Below are positions 32,379 through 41,218 of a DNA stretch of 64,000 nucleotides, piece by piece. Within the stretch, counting starts at the first letter, position 1; every line of letters starts with the position of its first letter. The stretch comes from Saprospira grandis str. Lewin. GTDB taxonomy: Bacteria; Bacteroidota; Bacteroidia; Chitinophagales; Saprospiraceae. A model generated the notes under the pieces. It was not told where the DNA came from and did no database searches. It saw only the letters and a list, made by a program, of their open reading frames with translations. Where the stretch lies: the NCBI RefSeq assembly GCF_000250635.1, contig NC_016940.1, positions 2,976,501 to 3,040,500 on the forward strand, written 5' to 3'. A program made the position numbers and the translations under genes.

Positions 32379-32692
32379 GTCCTACAGGCCCGAAGGGCCG
32401 CAGGCAATAGCCAGATTTAAACGCACTCACTTTTATAGTTTGCAGCAATTTTCCGCTAGTCGGCCCTATTTTTCTCGGCCATAGCGAAGGCTATGCCCTT
32501 AAAAAATAGCTGGCCTAGCCAAAAATTCATAGCAAACTATGGTCAAAGCAGCGCGATTAAATCTGGCTGAGGGGCTGTAGCAGGGCCGCCGAAGGCGGCA
32601 GACCTAGCAGGCGAAGCCTGCGCAGGGCCGAGCAGACCTGCGAGCTGCGCAATGGCCCGACCCGCCCGCAGGGCGGGGCAGCCCCAAAAACA
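32378..32692 (-). repeat. GC-rich mosaic repeat, copy 8, with embedded foldback element
   Basis: Reverse orientation; on the minus strand it starts directly after the rodA stop codon. The 160-bp foldback element occupies 32409-32568. The standard core is near 32630-32648. Confidence 0.85.
32409..32568. repeat. 160-bp foldback element, copy 1
   Basis: Termini AGCCAGATTTAAACGC and GCGATTAAATCTGGCT are reverse complements at 15 of 16 positions. The inside also pairs along its length (ATAGTTTGC/GCAAACTAT, CTATTTTT/AAAAAATAG, GGCCATAGC-GAA-GGCTATGCC), so the whole element can fold into one long imperfect hairpin. Confidence 0.9.
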
Positions 32693-32694
32693 GC

Positions 32695-34110
32695 TTATCG
32701 AAAAATAGATTTTCGTTCAAAATCGAGTTTGAAGAGGATGGCCAGCAGGATGCCAAAGGACATTAGGGAAGAGCCCCCATAGCTAATGAAGGGGAGCGGA
32801 ATGCCGATCACGGGGACCAGGCCGACCGTCATGCCGATATTGACAAACAGGTGCATGAAGAGAATGAAGGCCACGCCATAGGCGTAATATTTGGCAAAAT
32901 CGGAGCGTTGGCGCTCGGCTAAGTACAGAATGCGGAGCAAAAGAGCCGTAAAGAGGCTAATGAGGAGAAAGCTGCCCATAAATCCCCATTCTTCGCCCAT
33001 AGTGCAAAAAATAAAATCAGTAGATTGTTCGGGCACATAGTCTAGTTTTGTGCGCTCTCCCTCTAAGAAGCCCTTGCCCCAGAGCCCACCAGAACCAATG
33101 GCAAATTTAGATTGCTCTACATTGTAGAGTGCGCCTAGAGGGTCGCATTTTTCGGGCCGAAGCCAGACCAAAATGCGCTCTTGTTGGTGAGGGCGTAGGA
33201 GTTTGTAAATGGCATAATTGACGGTAGCGCTATAGCCCATACTTAGGGCCAAAACGCCTAAATTGAAGCCCACAGCCTGCCATTGGCCGCGCTTTTTGAG
33301 CCCTGCCAAAGCCGATAAACTGATTAGGCTGGCCGAAAATAAGAGGAGTAGGGGCCAAAAATAGGCGGCTTGATAGAGGAAATAGAGTACTGCGCCAAGA
33401 GCAACAGCAGCGAGCAGCCAGCGTTCATCTTTCTGCCAAAGTCGAAGCGCCACCAAATTGGCCAAGAAAATGAGGCTTAAAATTAGCCCACTCACATCAT
33501 CGACCATCAAAGAGGCAATGCCCAAACTGGCCATACTGAGGCCCAAAATGTAGATGAAAGGCGGAAAACCCGCACGAAAAATGACGAGAAAAAAGGCCAC
33601 ATAGACCAAACAAGAACCCGCATCGGGCTGTAATGCAATGAGAATAACGGGACTAAGAATGAGGCCTACGGCCTGTAGCTGATACTTGAACTCCTGCATC
33701 CTAAATTGCGGTCGAGTGAGTAGGGCGGCTAGGGCCAAGTTGGTGGCTGTTTTAGAAAACTCGGAGGGTTGTAGCCTAAAGCTGCCAATGCCAAACCAGG
33801 AGCTAGCGCCATTGACAGGTGGAGTAAAGAGCACCGCAAAAAGTAAAAACAAGACCGCAGCAAAAGCCAAGGGACTCATGGTGTGAATAAACTTAGAGTC
33901 GACAATTTGGACCCCCACCGCCAAAACGATAGCTGCCGTAATCCAGATGAGCTGCTTGCCGTAGTTCTTGTCTAGATCTAGCAAATGGGTATAGCTCTCG
34001 GCATGATACTCCGAGGCGAAAATCATCAGCCAGCCGATGGCCATCAGCACTAGGGTTAGGCCAATGCCCAGCCAATCATAATTGCTAAATTCTTTTCTCA
34101 GGTCATTCAT
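32695..34110 (-). CDS. rodA: Rod-shape SEDS peptidoglycan glycosyltransferase
   Basis: 471 aa from ATG 34110 (MNDLRKEFSNYDW); a start seven codons upstream is possible but less natural. About ten membrane helices. SEDS family signs: NGASSWFGIGSFRLQPSEFSK, the DAGSCLVY segment, and the long loop ending VPEQSTDFIFCTMGEEWGF. RodA polymerises peptidoglycan glycan strands for the elongasome together with a class B PBP. The usual mreBCD/PBP2 partners are not adjacent. It is followed by mosaic repeat copy 8. Confidence 0.9.
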   Translation of the reverse strand: MNDLRKEFSNYDWLGIGLTLVLMAIGWLMIFASEYHAESYTHLLDLDKNYGKQLIWITAAIVLAVGVQIVDSKFIHTMSPLAFAAVLFLLFAVLFTPPVNGASSWFGIGSFRLQPSEFSKTATNLALAALLTRPQFRMQEFKYQLQAVGLILSPVILIALQPDAGSCLVYVAFFLVIFRAGFPPFIYILGLSMASLGIASLMVDDVSGLILSLIFLANLVALRLWQKDERWLLAAVALGAVLYFLYQAAYFWPLLLLFSASLISLSALAGLKKRGQWQAVGFNLGVLALSMGYSATVNYAIYKLLRPHQQERILVWLRPEKCDPLGALYNVEQSKFAIGSGGLWGKGFLEGERTKLDYVPEQSTDFIFCTMGEEWGFMGSFLLISLFTALLLRILYLAERQRSDFAKYYAYGVAFILFMHLFVNIGMTVGLVPVIGIPLPFISYGGSSLMSFGILLAILFKLDFERKSIFR

Positions 34111-34173
34111 GAATAACAAAATTAGGCTCAAAGATAAGAAAGGGGGGGCGGCCCTTGGTCCAAAAGCGAAAAA

Positions 34174-34207
34174 AAAGCGGAAAAACCCAGAGGTTTTTCC
34201 GCTTTTT
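34174..34207 (-). terminator. Intrinsic terminator between the thioredoxin-like gene and rodA
   Basis: AAAGCGGAAAAACC (34174-34187)/GGTTTTTCCGCTTT (34192-34205), with A/T runs on both sides, so it can work in either direction. It ends the leftward 36554-34227 operon, so rodA needs its own promoter. Confidence 0.9.
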
Positions 34208-34226
34208 TGAGCTGTCTAAAAAAGGC

Positions 34227-35624
34227 CTAGCTATTTAGGGCCTGCCAGCTTTCGTCGCCAGCCTTAACGGCTCCTGTTTGAGGGAGCTCATTGGCGGCTT
34301 GGAATTCGGTAATAATAGCGGCTAGTTCGCTGCTATATTCTCCATCTGCTGCGCAGCTATAGCCATTTTGGGCCAAAAGGACCTGGATAGTATAGACATC
34401 AGAGGTTTCGTTTTTGCCTCCTTTGCCCACGCTGCCATCTAGGCGGCTTTTGAGGTCCATGCTAAGCTGTTGAGCAGAAGCTTGGTCATACTCCATCCCG
34501 ATCAAATCCACCTCATTAGAGCTGCTATTGCCTACTTTTCCATTGGCTAAGAAGCGACGCATATCTTCTTTGAGGTTAGAGGGGTTAATATAGCCTTCAT
34601 GACGCCCTACTTCATTGCCATCGCGGAGATAGACCATAGTGGGTACTTTGTCCACCTTAAAGCGCTCATGCAATTTGGTGCGGCCATCAATCAATACATT
34701 TTCATATTTGATGCTGGTCGTTTTATTGGCCTCTGCGGCTAGTTCGAGAACGGCATCTTTGACCGAGCTGCCCACTTTTTTACAAGCGCCCGACCAAACG
34801 GTTTCGAAGTAGACCACCACAAATTCGCCCAACTCGAAGAGCTCTCTTTCCGAGATAGTTTTTTGGTCCTCCATAGAAATCACCTTGCTACTATCCGAGA
34901 ACTTAGCGCCCTCGAGCATCGTATTGATTTTTTGTTGGAGGCTAGCCAAGCTAATTTCGCCTTCATGTCGAGCAAATTCCTTATTGTCCACCATAAAGAG
35001 GAGAGTGGGGAAGTGCTCGATATTATGTTTTTTGCGCAAGCCTTCTTGGCCATCATCTACATGTTTTTCTAGGCTAAATTGCCCGGCATGTTCGGCTACC
35101 AAATCATCTAGATGTTTGGAGAGCTTGCGGCTTTCGCCAGTTTGAGCGCCAAAGAAAGCAATTTTGTAATTGCCTTCAGCTTTTTGGGCCGAGCCGAGCA
35201 ATTGTTTGGCTCTATCGCTTAGGCCGGCTACGGTGGCCTTAATATTTTGGGGCACCTCGGCTAGGTCGGCAAATTGTCCATACCAGTTGCTGGCCAACTT
35301 TTGGGCTTCTCCGGCTAATTTTTGAACGCCTTCATCTACTTTTTTGCCAGCGGCTAGCAGGTCTTCTGCTGCGGCAAAGCAATTGGCAAAGAAGGGTTCT
35401 TGTTCAAATTTGGCCTTGAGTTTATCGAATTCTGCTTGCCAGTCTCCGCTACTGCCTTTGGCCTTGGCCAAAATCTGATTGCATTTTTCTAGGGTGGTCT
35501 TCATTTCTTGGGCCTGAGCGGCTAGGGCTGCATCTTGGCCAAAATCCCCAGCCTCATAGTGCTTGAGCCACTTTTGGGCCGCGGCCTGAAGTTCCTTGAC
35601 TTTATTTATAGTTGCTTGATCCAT
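34227..35624 (-). CDS. Two thioredoxin-like domains plus peptidoglycan-binding domain, unusual
   Basis: 465 aa with no signal peptide. Domains in order: helical N-terminus (1-145); thioredoxin-like domain 1 (about 150-238; FFGAQTGESRKL in place of the CxxC, cis-Pro206 in EHFPTLLF); thioredoxin-like domain 2 (about 255-362; VWSGACKKV in place of WCGPC, so only the resolving-type Cys281 is left; cis-Pro328 in KVPTMVY). At the C-terminus is a PG_binding_1-like domain (about 408-463; IQVLLAQNGYSCAADGEY then ITEFQAANELPQTGAV). Disulfide exchange is unlikely with a single cysteine. The combination without an export signal is odd: it may be a structural part, or be exported by a signal-less route. 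It is 9 bp after the 306-aa partner gene. Confidence 0.75.
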   Translation of the reverse strand: MDQATINKVKELQAAAQKWLKHYEAGDFGQDAALAAQAQEMKTTLEKCNQILAKAKGSSGDWQAEFDKLKAKFEQEPFFANCFAAAEDLLAAGKKVDEGVQKLAGEAQKLASNWYGQFADLAEVPQNIKATVAGLSDRAKQLLGSAQKAEGNYKIAFFGAQTGESRKLSKHLDDLVAEHAGQFSLEKHVDDGQEGLRKKHNIEHFPTLLFMVDNKEFARHEGEISLASLQQKINTMLEGAKFSDSSKVISMEDQKTISERELFELGEFVVVYFETVWSGACKKVGSSVKDAVLELAAEANKTTSIKYENVLIDGRTKLHERFKVDKVPTMVYLRDGNEVGRHEGYINPSNLKEDMRRFLANGKVGNSSSNEVDLIGMEYDQASAQQLSMDLKSRLDGSVGKGGKNETSDVYTIQVLLAQNGYSCAADGEYSSELAAIITEFQAANELPQTGAVKAGDESWQALNS

Positions 35625-35633
35625 TTCTGTGGT

Positions 35634-36554
35634 TTATACAAGTTGCTGCAATTGGCTCTCTTGGATGAGCTGATTGATTTCCTCAAAAAGGGCGGCATTG
35701 CTCGCAATGGCCTCCGCTTTATTTTCGGGAGCGGCTACTGTTTCTTCAGCAGCGGCAGTGGCCGTTTCCTCTTCTTCTAGCTCGCCCAATTCAGCGGCTA
35801 ATTCGGCATTGAGTTCTGCTTCAAGAGCCTTGGCAGCAGCAATTTCTTCTTCTAGTTTCTTAAAGAGCTTGCGGGTTTTGATAAAGGCCGCACCAAACTC
35901 TTGGCGGAGTCCAGCGTCTGCGTCTTTAAGCAAAAGGGCAAATTGGCGAATAGCCGTTTTTAGCTCTTCGGCCTGGCTGATGTCCTCTGGCTGAAGTCCA
36001 TCGGCTAGGTTAATGCCTTTATTGAGGTCCGAAATCTGGACCAAAAGCCCTTGAATTTGTTCTTTGGGGCCAGCGGGCGCCTCTTCTGCTGTGGCTTCGC
36101 TAGCATCGGCTACAGCTTCGGCAACGGCTTCTTCTGCAGCGGCCATAGCCACTTCTACGCCTGTACCTTTTAGGGCCGTTTTGGTCAATTGCTTGAGCAA
36201 TAGGGCCTTTTTAGCATTCCCCTTCAATGGTTCAAGTTGAAGAACGGGATTGTCATATTCATCTAAGCTAATGTAGCATTGTCCTAGGCTGATCTCTTTT
36301 TTGTTGGCTTTGAGCAGCTCTTTAGAGAGTTTGGTCCAGCTAGCCGTTTGGTCGCCAGGAATAATAAGGCCCATTTTTTTGCCCGGCATATCGGCAAACT
36401 CATAATTGGTGAGGGCCAAATATTTGGTGGGCAAATCGGCACTGTTGTGCTCCGATTGCATGCTGTTGAGCAAGGCCTTAATGACCTTTTTATACTCTTT
36501 GTATCCCAGGCTCTTATCCTGAACCTGTTCGGGCGTAAGCTTCTTAATTTTCAT
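35634..36554 (-). CDS. Unknown Ala/Glu-rich protein, partner of the thioredoxin-like protein
   Basis: 306 aa, no signal peptide. Residues 1-130 form a compact-looking domain (EYKKVIKALLNSMQSEHN, LALTNYEFADMPGKKMGLII). An Ala/Glu-rich linker (about 135-165) and long helices with a coiled coil (KLFKKLEEEIAAAKALEAEL) follow. I do not recognise it. It shares one transcript with the thioredoxin/PG-binding gene (9-bp gap), headed by a good promoter at 36580-36607, so the two proteins probably work together. Confidence 0.65.
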   Translation of the reverse strand: MKIKKLTPEQVQDKSLGYKEYKKVIKALLNSMQSEHNSADLPTKYLALTNYEFADMPGKKMGLIIPGDQTASWTKLSKELLKANKKEISLGQCYISLDEYDNPVLQLEPLKGNAKKALLLKQLTKTALKGTGVEVAMAAAEEAVAEAVADASEATAEEAPAGPKEQIQGLLVQISDLNKGINLADGLQPEDISQAEELKTAIRQFALLLKDADAGLRQEFGAAFIKTRKLFKKLEEEIAAAKALEAELNAELAAELGELEEEETATAAAEETVAAPENKAEAIASNAALFEEINQLIQESQLQQLV

Positions 36555-36579
36555 AATCTGGTTCGCTTAATTTTTTTGG

Positions 36580-36607
36580 CAAATGTATTTGGAATCCGAA
36601 AATACAA
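36580..36607 (-). promoter_or_regulatory. Bacteroidota-type promoter of the 36554-34227 operon
   Basis: On the minus strand: TTG (36607-36605), 17 bp, TACATTTG (36587-36580). This fits the -33 TTG / -7 TAnnTTTG consensus. It lies 26 bp before the ATG. Confidence 0.6.
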
Positions 36608-36713
36608 AATTTATTAGGCTTCAGCCAAGCAAAAAGGGAAAAGCCCATTTTTTTTTCGCTTTTCTAAAAAACTATTGTTTATCTGTCTTTTATGCCTTAT
36701 TTTATTCGCTTTT

Positions 36714-37020
36714 TTTTGGGGCTGCCCACTCGCTTCGCTCGGGTCGGGCCATTGCGCAGCTCGCAGGTCTGCTCGGCCCTGCAGCCCTGCGGGCTTTGGT
36801 CTGCCGCCTTTGGCGGCCCTGCTCCAGCCCCTCAGCCAGATTTAATCGCGCTGCTTTGGCCATAATTTGCTATGAATTTTCTGCTAGGCTAGCTATTTTT
36901 TAAGGGCATAGCCTTCGCTATGGCCGAGAAAAATAGGGCCGACTAGCGGGAAATTGCTGCAAACTATAAAAGTGAGTGCGTTTAAATCTGGCTATTACCT
37001 GCGGCCCTTTGGGCCTGCAA
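36714..37020 (+). repeat. GC-rich mosaic repeat, copy 9, with embedded foldback element
   Basis: Begins TTTTTGGGGCTGCCCACTCG. Standard core near 36759-36777; foldback element at 36834-36993; ends in CTGCGGCCCTTTGGGCCTGC. It meets copy 10 head to head. Confidence 0.85.
36834..36993. repeat. 160-bp foldback element, copy 2
   Basis: Reverse orientation relative to copy 1, exactly the same length. Termini AGCCAGATTTAATCGC and GCGTTTAAATCTGGCT. Confidence 0.9.
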
Positions 37021-37059
37021 GATGCAAAAAGCGGTATTCGTCGCTGCGCTCCTCATGCG

Positions 37060-37384
37060 TTTATATGTCCCCGCCCACCCACCCCTCTGCGGGATTCCTT
37101 GAAGGAATCCCTCGGGGCAGCTGGGCCATTTTGGTCCAAACAGGCGGCAAAGCCGCCTGCTGGCCGAAGGCCAGAACGGCCACAACAAGGCCTTTAGGCC
37201 GCAGTTCGACGACCAAAGGGAGTAACCGATGCGCAGCAGTGGCCGCAGGCCAGAACGGCCTAGCGATGCGGCGGGGTGGCCGCAGGCCAGACCGAACAAA
37301 ACGAGCGCTAGCGAAGTTTTGTGAAGGGCCGAGCAGACCTGCGAGCCCCAAAGCGTAGCGCCGCAGCTTGCTGCGGAGGCCCCA
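37060..37384 (-). repeat. GC-rich mosaic repeat, copy 10
   Basis: Reverse orientation, following the SulP gene and its terminator on the minus strand. Standard core near 37328-37346. It contains extra blocks (CCAGAACGGCC twice, GACGACCAAAGGGAGTAACC) resembling the filler of copy 2. Confidence 0.8.
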
Positions 37385-37388
37385 AAAA

Positions 37389-37418
37389 AAACGCCTCACA
37401 AAAAAATGCGAGGCGTTT
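37389..37418 (-). terminator. Intrinsic terminator of the SulP gene
   Basis: AAACGCCTC (37389-37397)/GAGGCGTTT (37410-37418), followed on the minus strand by a run of T. Confidence 0.85.
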
Positions 37419-37431
37419 AAAGAAAGGGCTT

Positions 37432-38961
37432 TTATTTTACATCATCGACCAGCAGTTTGTAGCTGGGATCTTCAATAACATTCACATCGACCACCTTATC
37501 GGCATTGGCCAAAAGTTTTCGGCAATCCTCAGAAAGGTGTTTGAGATGGACCTCCTTATTGGCTTTTTGGTAGCGCTCCGTCAGTTTATTCAGGGCCTCA
37601 ATGGCCGACATATCCACCACTCGGCTTTCGGCAAAATCAATAATTACAACTTCGGGGTCATTTTGCACATCAAACTTCTCATTAAAGGTAGCCACAGAGC
37701 CAAAAAAGAGTGGCCCATAAATTTCGTAATGCTTATGGCCATTTTCGTCGATATGCTTGCGGGCGCGAATCCGAACGGCGCTATCCCAAGCAAAAACCAA
37801 GGCAGAGATAATCACGCCCACCACCACGGCAAGGGCCAAATTATGCAAAACCAAAGTGACCACCGTAACCAGCACCATCACAAAAATATCAGACTTTGGC
37901 ATCTTGTTGAAGACCGTAAAACTGGCCCATTCAAAGGTACCAATAGCCACCATAAACATCACGCCAGCTAGGGCCGCAATAGGAAGCTGTTCAATCAAGC
38001 CCGCACCAAACATGATAAAAATGAGGAGCATCACTGCCGCCGTAATGCCCGACAAGCGAGCGCGGGCGCCACTAGAAATGTTAATTAAACTTTGGCCCAA
38101 CATAGCGCAACCACCCATGCCCGAAAACAGGCCAGAGAGAATATTGGCGGTTCCCTGTGCCACGGCTTCGCGGTTGCCAGAACCCCGACTTTCGGTAATC
38201 TCATCAATAATATTCAGCGTCAATAAACTTTCGATTAGGCCCACAGCAGCCACCACGCCAGCATAAGGCAAAATAATCTCTAAGGTTTTGAGGCTAAAAG
38301 GGACCTCAGGAATATGAAAGGGTGGAAAACTTCCCTGAATCGAGCTAATATCACCCACCGTTTTGGTGTCAATCCCAAAAGCCGAGACAATGCCAAAAAC
38401 GGCCAAAATAGCCACCAAAGAAGAGGGAATGGCTCGAGTCAATTTAGGCAACAGCCAGATAATCAGCATAGAAAGGACCGTCAGGCCAAGCATCATCCAC
38501 ATTTCACTGCCTATCATCCATTGGCCATCTTGCTTAAAATGATCAAATTGAGCGGTAAAAATGATAATGGCCAAACCATTGACAAAACCAAAAATAACAG
38601 GATGCGGGACCAGCCGCATAAACTTGCCCAAACGGAAGAGCCCGGCCCCAATTTGGAAAATCCCGGCCAAAACAACGGCCGCAAAAACGTATTCGACCCC
38701 ATGATGCAAGGCCAATTCGACAATCACCACCGCCACGGCACCCGTTGCGCCCGAAATCATGCCAGGACGACCACCCAAAATAGCGGTAACGATTCCCATC
38801 ATAAAAGCGGCATAGAGTCCCGTAAGCGGATGCAGACCAGCAATCATGGCAAAGGCTACGGCCTCGGGAATCAAGGCCAGGGCCACGGTTAGGCCCGAGA
38901 GTAATTCTTTTTGATAATCTACTTTTTGAGAGAGATCAAAGAGCTGATATTTCTTTTTCAT
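37432..38961 (-). CDS. SulP-family anion transporter with STAS domain
   Basis: 509 aa with about 11-12 membrane segments. SulP signatures: DLLSGLTVALALIPEAVAFA-type start, LTGLYAAFMMGIVTAILGGR and GMISGATGAVAVVIV. A C-terminal STAS domain (about 410-505) has VVIIDFAESRVVDMSAIEAL. The family carries sulfate, bicarbonate or other anions across the inner membrane; the substrate cannot be told from sequence. Monocistronic, with its own terminator. A perfect palindrome lies 128 bp upstream (39089-39110). Confidence 0.9.
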   Translation of the reverse strand: MKKKYQLFDLSQKVDYQKELLSGLTVALALIPEAVAFAMIAGLHPLTGLYAAFMMGIVTAILGGRPGMISGATGAVAVVIVELALHHGVEYVFAAVVLAGIFQIGAGLFRLGKFMRLVPHPVIFGFVNGLAIIIFTAQFDHFKQDGQWMIGSEMWMMLGLTVLSMLIIWLLPKLTRAIPSSLVAILAVFGIVSAFGIDTKTVGDISSIQGSFPPFHIPEVPFSLKTLEIILPYAGVVAAVGLIESLLTLNIIDEITESRGSGNREAVAQGTANILSGLFSGMGGCAMLGQSLINISSGARARLSGITAAVMLLIFIMFGAGLIEQLPIAALAGVMFMVAIGTFEWASFTVFNKMPKSDIFVMVLVTVVTLVLHNLALAVVVGVIISALVFAWDSAVRIRARKHIDENGHKHYEIYGPLFFGSVATFNEKFDVQNDPEVVIIDFAESRVVDMSAIEALNKLTERYQKANKEVHLKHLSEDCRKLLANADKVVDVNVIEDPSYKLLVDDVK

Positions 38962-39088
38962 TGCTTAAAACTATTGATTTTCAGTGGGTTGTTTTTTTAT
39001 TGGCCCAAGCTTGGGCAAAACGGCCACAAAACTAGGCTTTTTTGGGCAAAAGACCCTAAATAACTGAAAAACTTTGTCTTAACAGATG

Positions 39089-39110
39089 GCAGATTTAATA
39101 TTAAATCTGC
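39089..39110. promoter_or_regulatory. Perfect 22-bp palindrome, operator candidate
   Basis: GCAGATTTAAT followed directly by its exact reverse complement, in the 351-bp space between the divergent SulP and DEAD-box genes. It is not part of any repeat family seen here and has no T-run, so a dimeric regulator site is more likely than a terminator. Confidence 0.5.
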
Positions 39111-39312
39111 TAGGCAGAATACCGATTTTATCCATTTTAGGCTCAGCTCTGCAATATTTTACGCATCTTTGCGGCGAGCAATGCCAAAAAAAACAATTGG
39201 CAAGCGCTCACTAATGATCATTTTGGCCTAAGGGCTCCTATTACTTTTGAATGAATTTGAGAAAGATTTTTGATGAAGGGGGCGAGTGGGTCGAGTTTAA
39301 ATTAATACTACT

Positions 39313-40794
39313 TTGCTAACCTTCAAGGAGTTGGGTCTTTCGCAGCCCACGCTAAAAGCAATTGCGGAAATGGGATTTGAGAATCCTAGTGAAATTCAAC
39401 ATGAAGCTATTCCAGAACTACTAGAGCAGGAACGCGACTTTTTGGGCTTGGCCCAAACGGGAACCGGAAAAACTGCTGCCTTTGGTCTGCCGCTCATCGA
39501 GCGCATGGATAGCCAAATGCCCCTGACACAGGCATTAATCTTAGCTCCTACTCGTGAGTTGGGCCAACAGATTGCCAAACAATTAGCGCTTTTCGGAAAA
39601 TACCAGCAGCGAATTAATATGCTTGCCGTTTATGGTGGTGCTCCCATCGTTAAACAACTCAAAGCCCTCCGCTCGGCCCCTCAGCATATTATTATTGCTA
39701 CGCCTGGCCGCTTGATCGATTTACTCAAACGTGGCGCTGTAGACCTTAGAGGTTTGCGCTATTTGGTCCTCGATGAAGCCGATGAGATGCTCAATATGGG
39801 CTTCAAAGAAGATCTAGACGAAATTCTAGAATATACCGCCGAAGGTAAAAACCTTTGGTTGTTCTCTGCCACCATGTCTAAAGATATTAAGGGCATCGTA
39901 AAACGCTATATGACCAACCCCCTAGAGGTGCAGCTCAATAGCAAGCAAGAGGTCAATGAAAATATCGAACACCAATATGTAGGCCTACACTATAAGGATA
40001 AGTCAGAGGCTTTGGGCCGTTTCCTAGACGCTCAACCCGATATGCGGGCCGTGGTTTTCTGCCGCACTCGTCGCAATACTCAGGAATTGGCCGAGCTCTT
40101 AATCCAAAGAGGCTATACTGCCGATGCTTTGCATGGCGATTTGTCGCAAGCGCAGCGCGACCAAGTGATGCGCCGCTTCCGCCAACATAGTTTGCAGGTG
40201 CTTATCGCTACCGATATCGCCGCCCGTGGTATCGATGTGGATGATCTAACGCATGTTTTCCACTACCATTTGCCCGATGACCTTTCTTATTATACGCACC
40301 GAAGTGGCCGTACCGCTCGTGCGGGTAAAAAAGGCTTGTCGATCGCTTTTGTAGAAAAACGCGATTTCCACCGTCTTCGCCATATCGAAAAGATGTTGGG
40401 CCTCAAAATTAAGCAAGTGCAGGTGCCTTCTGCGGAGCTGATCCGCAACGAACGCCTCAAAACTTGGTGCAAAAATGTTTTGGACCAATCTATCCGAGCC
40501 AACCTTACCGAGGAAATGAAGGAAGAAGCTAATCTGCTTTTTGCCAACCTCAGCAAAGAAGAGCTCATCGGAAAGGTCCTCGCTCATGAGTTGAGCAAAA
40601 TCCAACTCGGCAAAATGGGCGCCCCTCAGTCTTTCTCTGAAAAAGGTGGAGGAGACCGTGGCCGCTCTGGCCGCAAAGATGGTCGCCGTGGTGGCTATAA
40701 AGGCAAGAAAAAAAGTGGTGGTTACGGCAAAGGCCGTCCCAATGATCGCTTTAGTAGCTTCAAGAAAAAGAAGAAGAAAAGAGGCAAGTACTAG
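39313..40794 (+). CDS. DEAD-box RNA helicase
   Basis: 493 aa. The start appears to be TTG at 39313: it gives the canonical MLTFKELGLSQPTLKAIAEM, there is no ATG near, and an in-frame stop lies just upstream. Motifs: Q motif GFENPSEIQHEAIP; AQTGTGKT (I); PTRELGQQ (Ia); TPGRLIDLL (Ib); VLDEADEML (II); SATM (III); ATDIAARGIDV (V); HRSGRTARAG (VI). The C-terminal basic Gly/Arg/Lys tail (RRGGYKGKKKSGGYGKGR) binds RNA. It probably acts in ribosome assembly or cold-shock RNA remodelling, as DeaD/CshA-type proteins do. Confidence 0.9.
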   Translation: MLTFKELGLSQPTLKAIAEMGFENPSEIQHEAIPELLEQERDFLGLAQTGTGKTAAFGLPLIERMDSQMPLTQALILAPTRELGQQIAKQLALFGKYQQRINMLAVYGGAPIVKQLKALRSAPQHIIIATPGRLIDLLKRGAVDLRGLRYLVLDEADEMLNMGFKEDLDEILEYTAEGKNLWLFSATMSKDIKGIVKRYMTNPLEVQLNSKQEVNENIEHQYVGLHYKDKSEALGRFLDAQPDMRAVVFCRTRRNTQELAELLIQRGYTADALHGDLSQAQRDQVMRRFRQHSLQVLIATDIAARGIDVDDLTHVFHYHLPDDLSYYTHRSGRTARAGKKGLSIAFVEKRDFHRLRHIEKMLGLKIKQVQVPSAELIRNERLKTWCKNVLDQSIRANLTEEMKEEANLLFANLSKEELIGKVLAHELSKIQLGKMGAPQSFSEKGGGDRGRSGRKDGRRGGYKGKKKSGGYGKGRPNDRFSSFKKKKKKRGKY

Positions 40795-40818
40795 ACAGCC
40801 TTTCAACTTCTAAGTAAA

Positions 40819-40857
40819 AAACCTTCTCCAGTTTTTGGGGAAGGTTTTTCTTTTTTT
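40819..40857 (+). terminator. Intrinsic terminator of the DEAD-box gene
   Basis: AACCTTCTCC/GGGGAAGGTT stem (one wobble pair), then a T-rich run that leads straight into mosaic repeat copy 11. Confidence 0.85.
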
Positions 40858-41165
40858 GGGGCTGCCCCGCCCTGCGGGCGGGTCGGGCTGTGTCGGGGCT
40901 CGCAGGTCTGCTCGGCCCTGCGCGGGCTTTGCCCGCTAGGTCTGCGGCTTCGCCGCCCCCCTGTCCATCCCTCAGCCAGATTTAATCGCGCTGCTTTGGT
41001 CATGCTTTGCTATGAATTTTTTGCTAGGCCAGCTATTTTTTAAGGGCATAGCCTTCGCTATGGCCGAGAAAAATAGGGCCGACTAGCGGGAAATTGCTGC
41101 AAAGGATAAAAGTGAATGCGTTTACATCTGGCTATTGCCTGCGGCCCTTTGGGCCTGCAAAACCG
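40853..41165 (+). repeat. GC-rich mosaic repeat, copy 11, with embedded foldback element
   Basis: Starts TTTTTGGGGCTGCCCCGCC at the end of the terminator T-run. Standard core near 40899-40917. Foldback element at 40974-41133. Confidence 0.85.
40974..41133. repeat. 160-bp foldback element, copy 3
   Basis: Same orientation as copy 2 and exactly 160 bp. The right end reads GCGTTTACATCTGGCT, one base off the consensus. Confidence 0.9.
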
Positions 41166-41182
41166 CAAAATAGGACCAAAAA

Positions 41183-41212
41183 AAAGCGCTCTGGGATTTA
41201 CCAGAACGCTTT
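41183..41212 (-). terminator. Intrinsic terminator of the DUF2795 gene
   Basis: AAAGCGCTCTGG (41183-41194)/CCAGAACGCTTT (41201-41212) with one mismatch. T-run on the minus strand. Confidence 0.8.
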
Positions 41213-41218
41213 AAGCAT

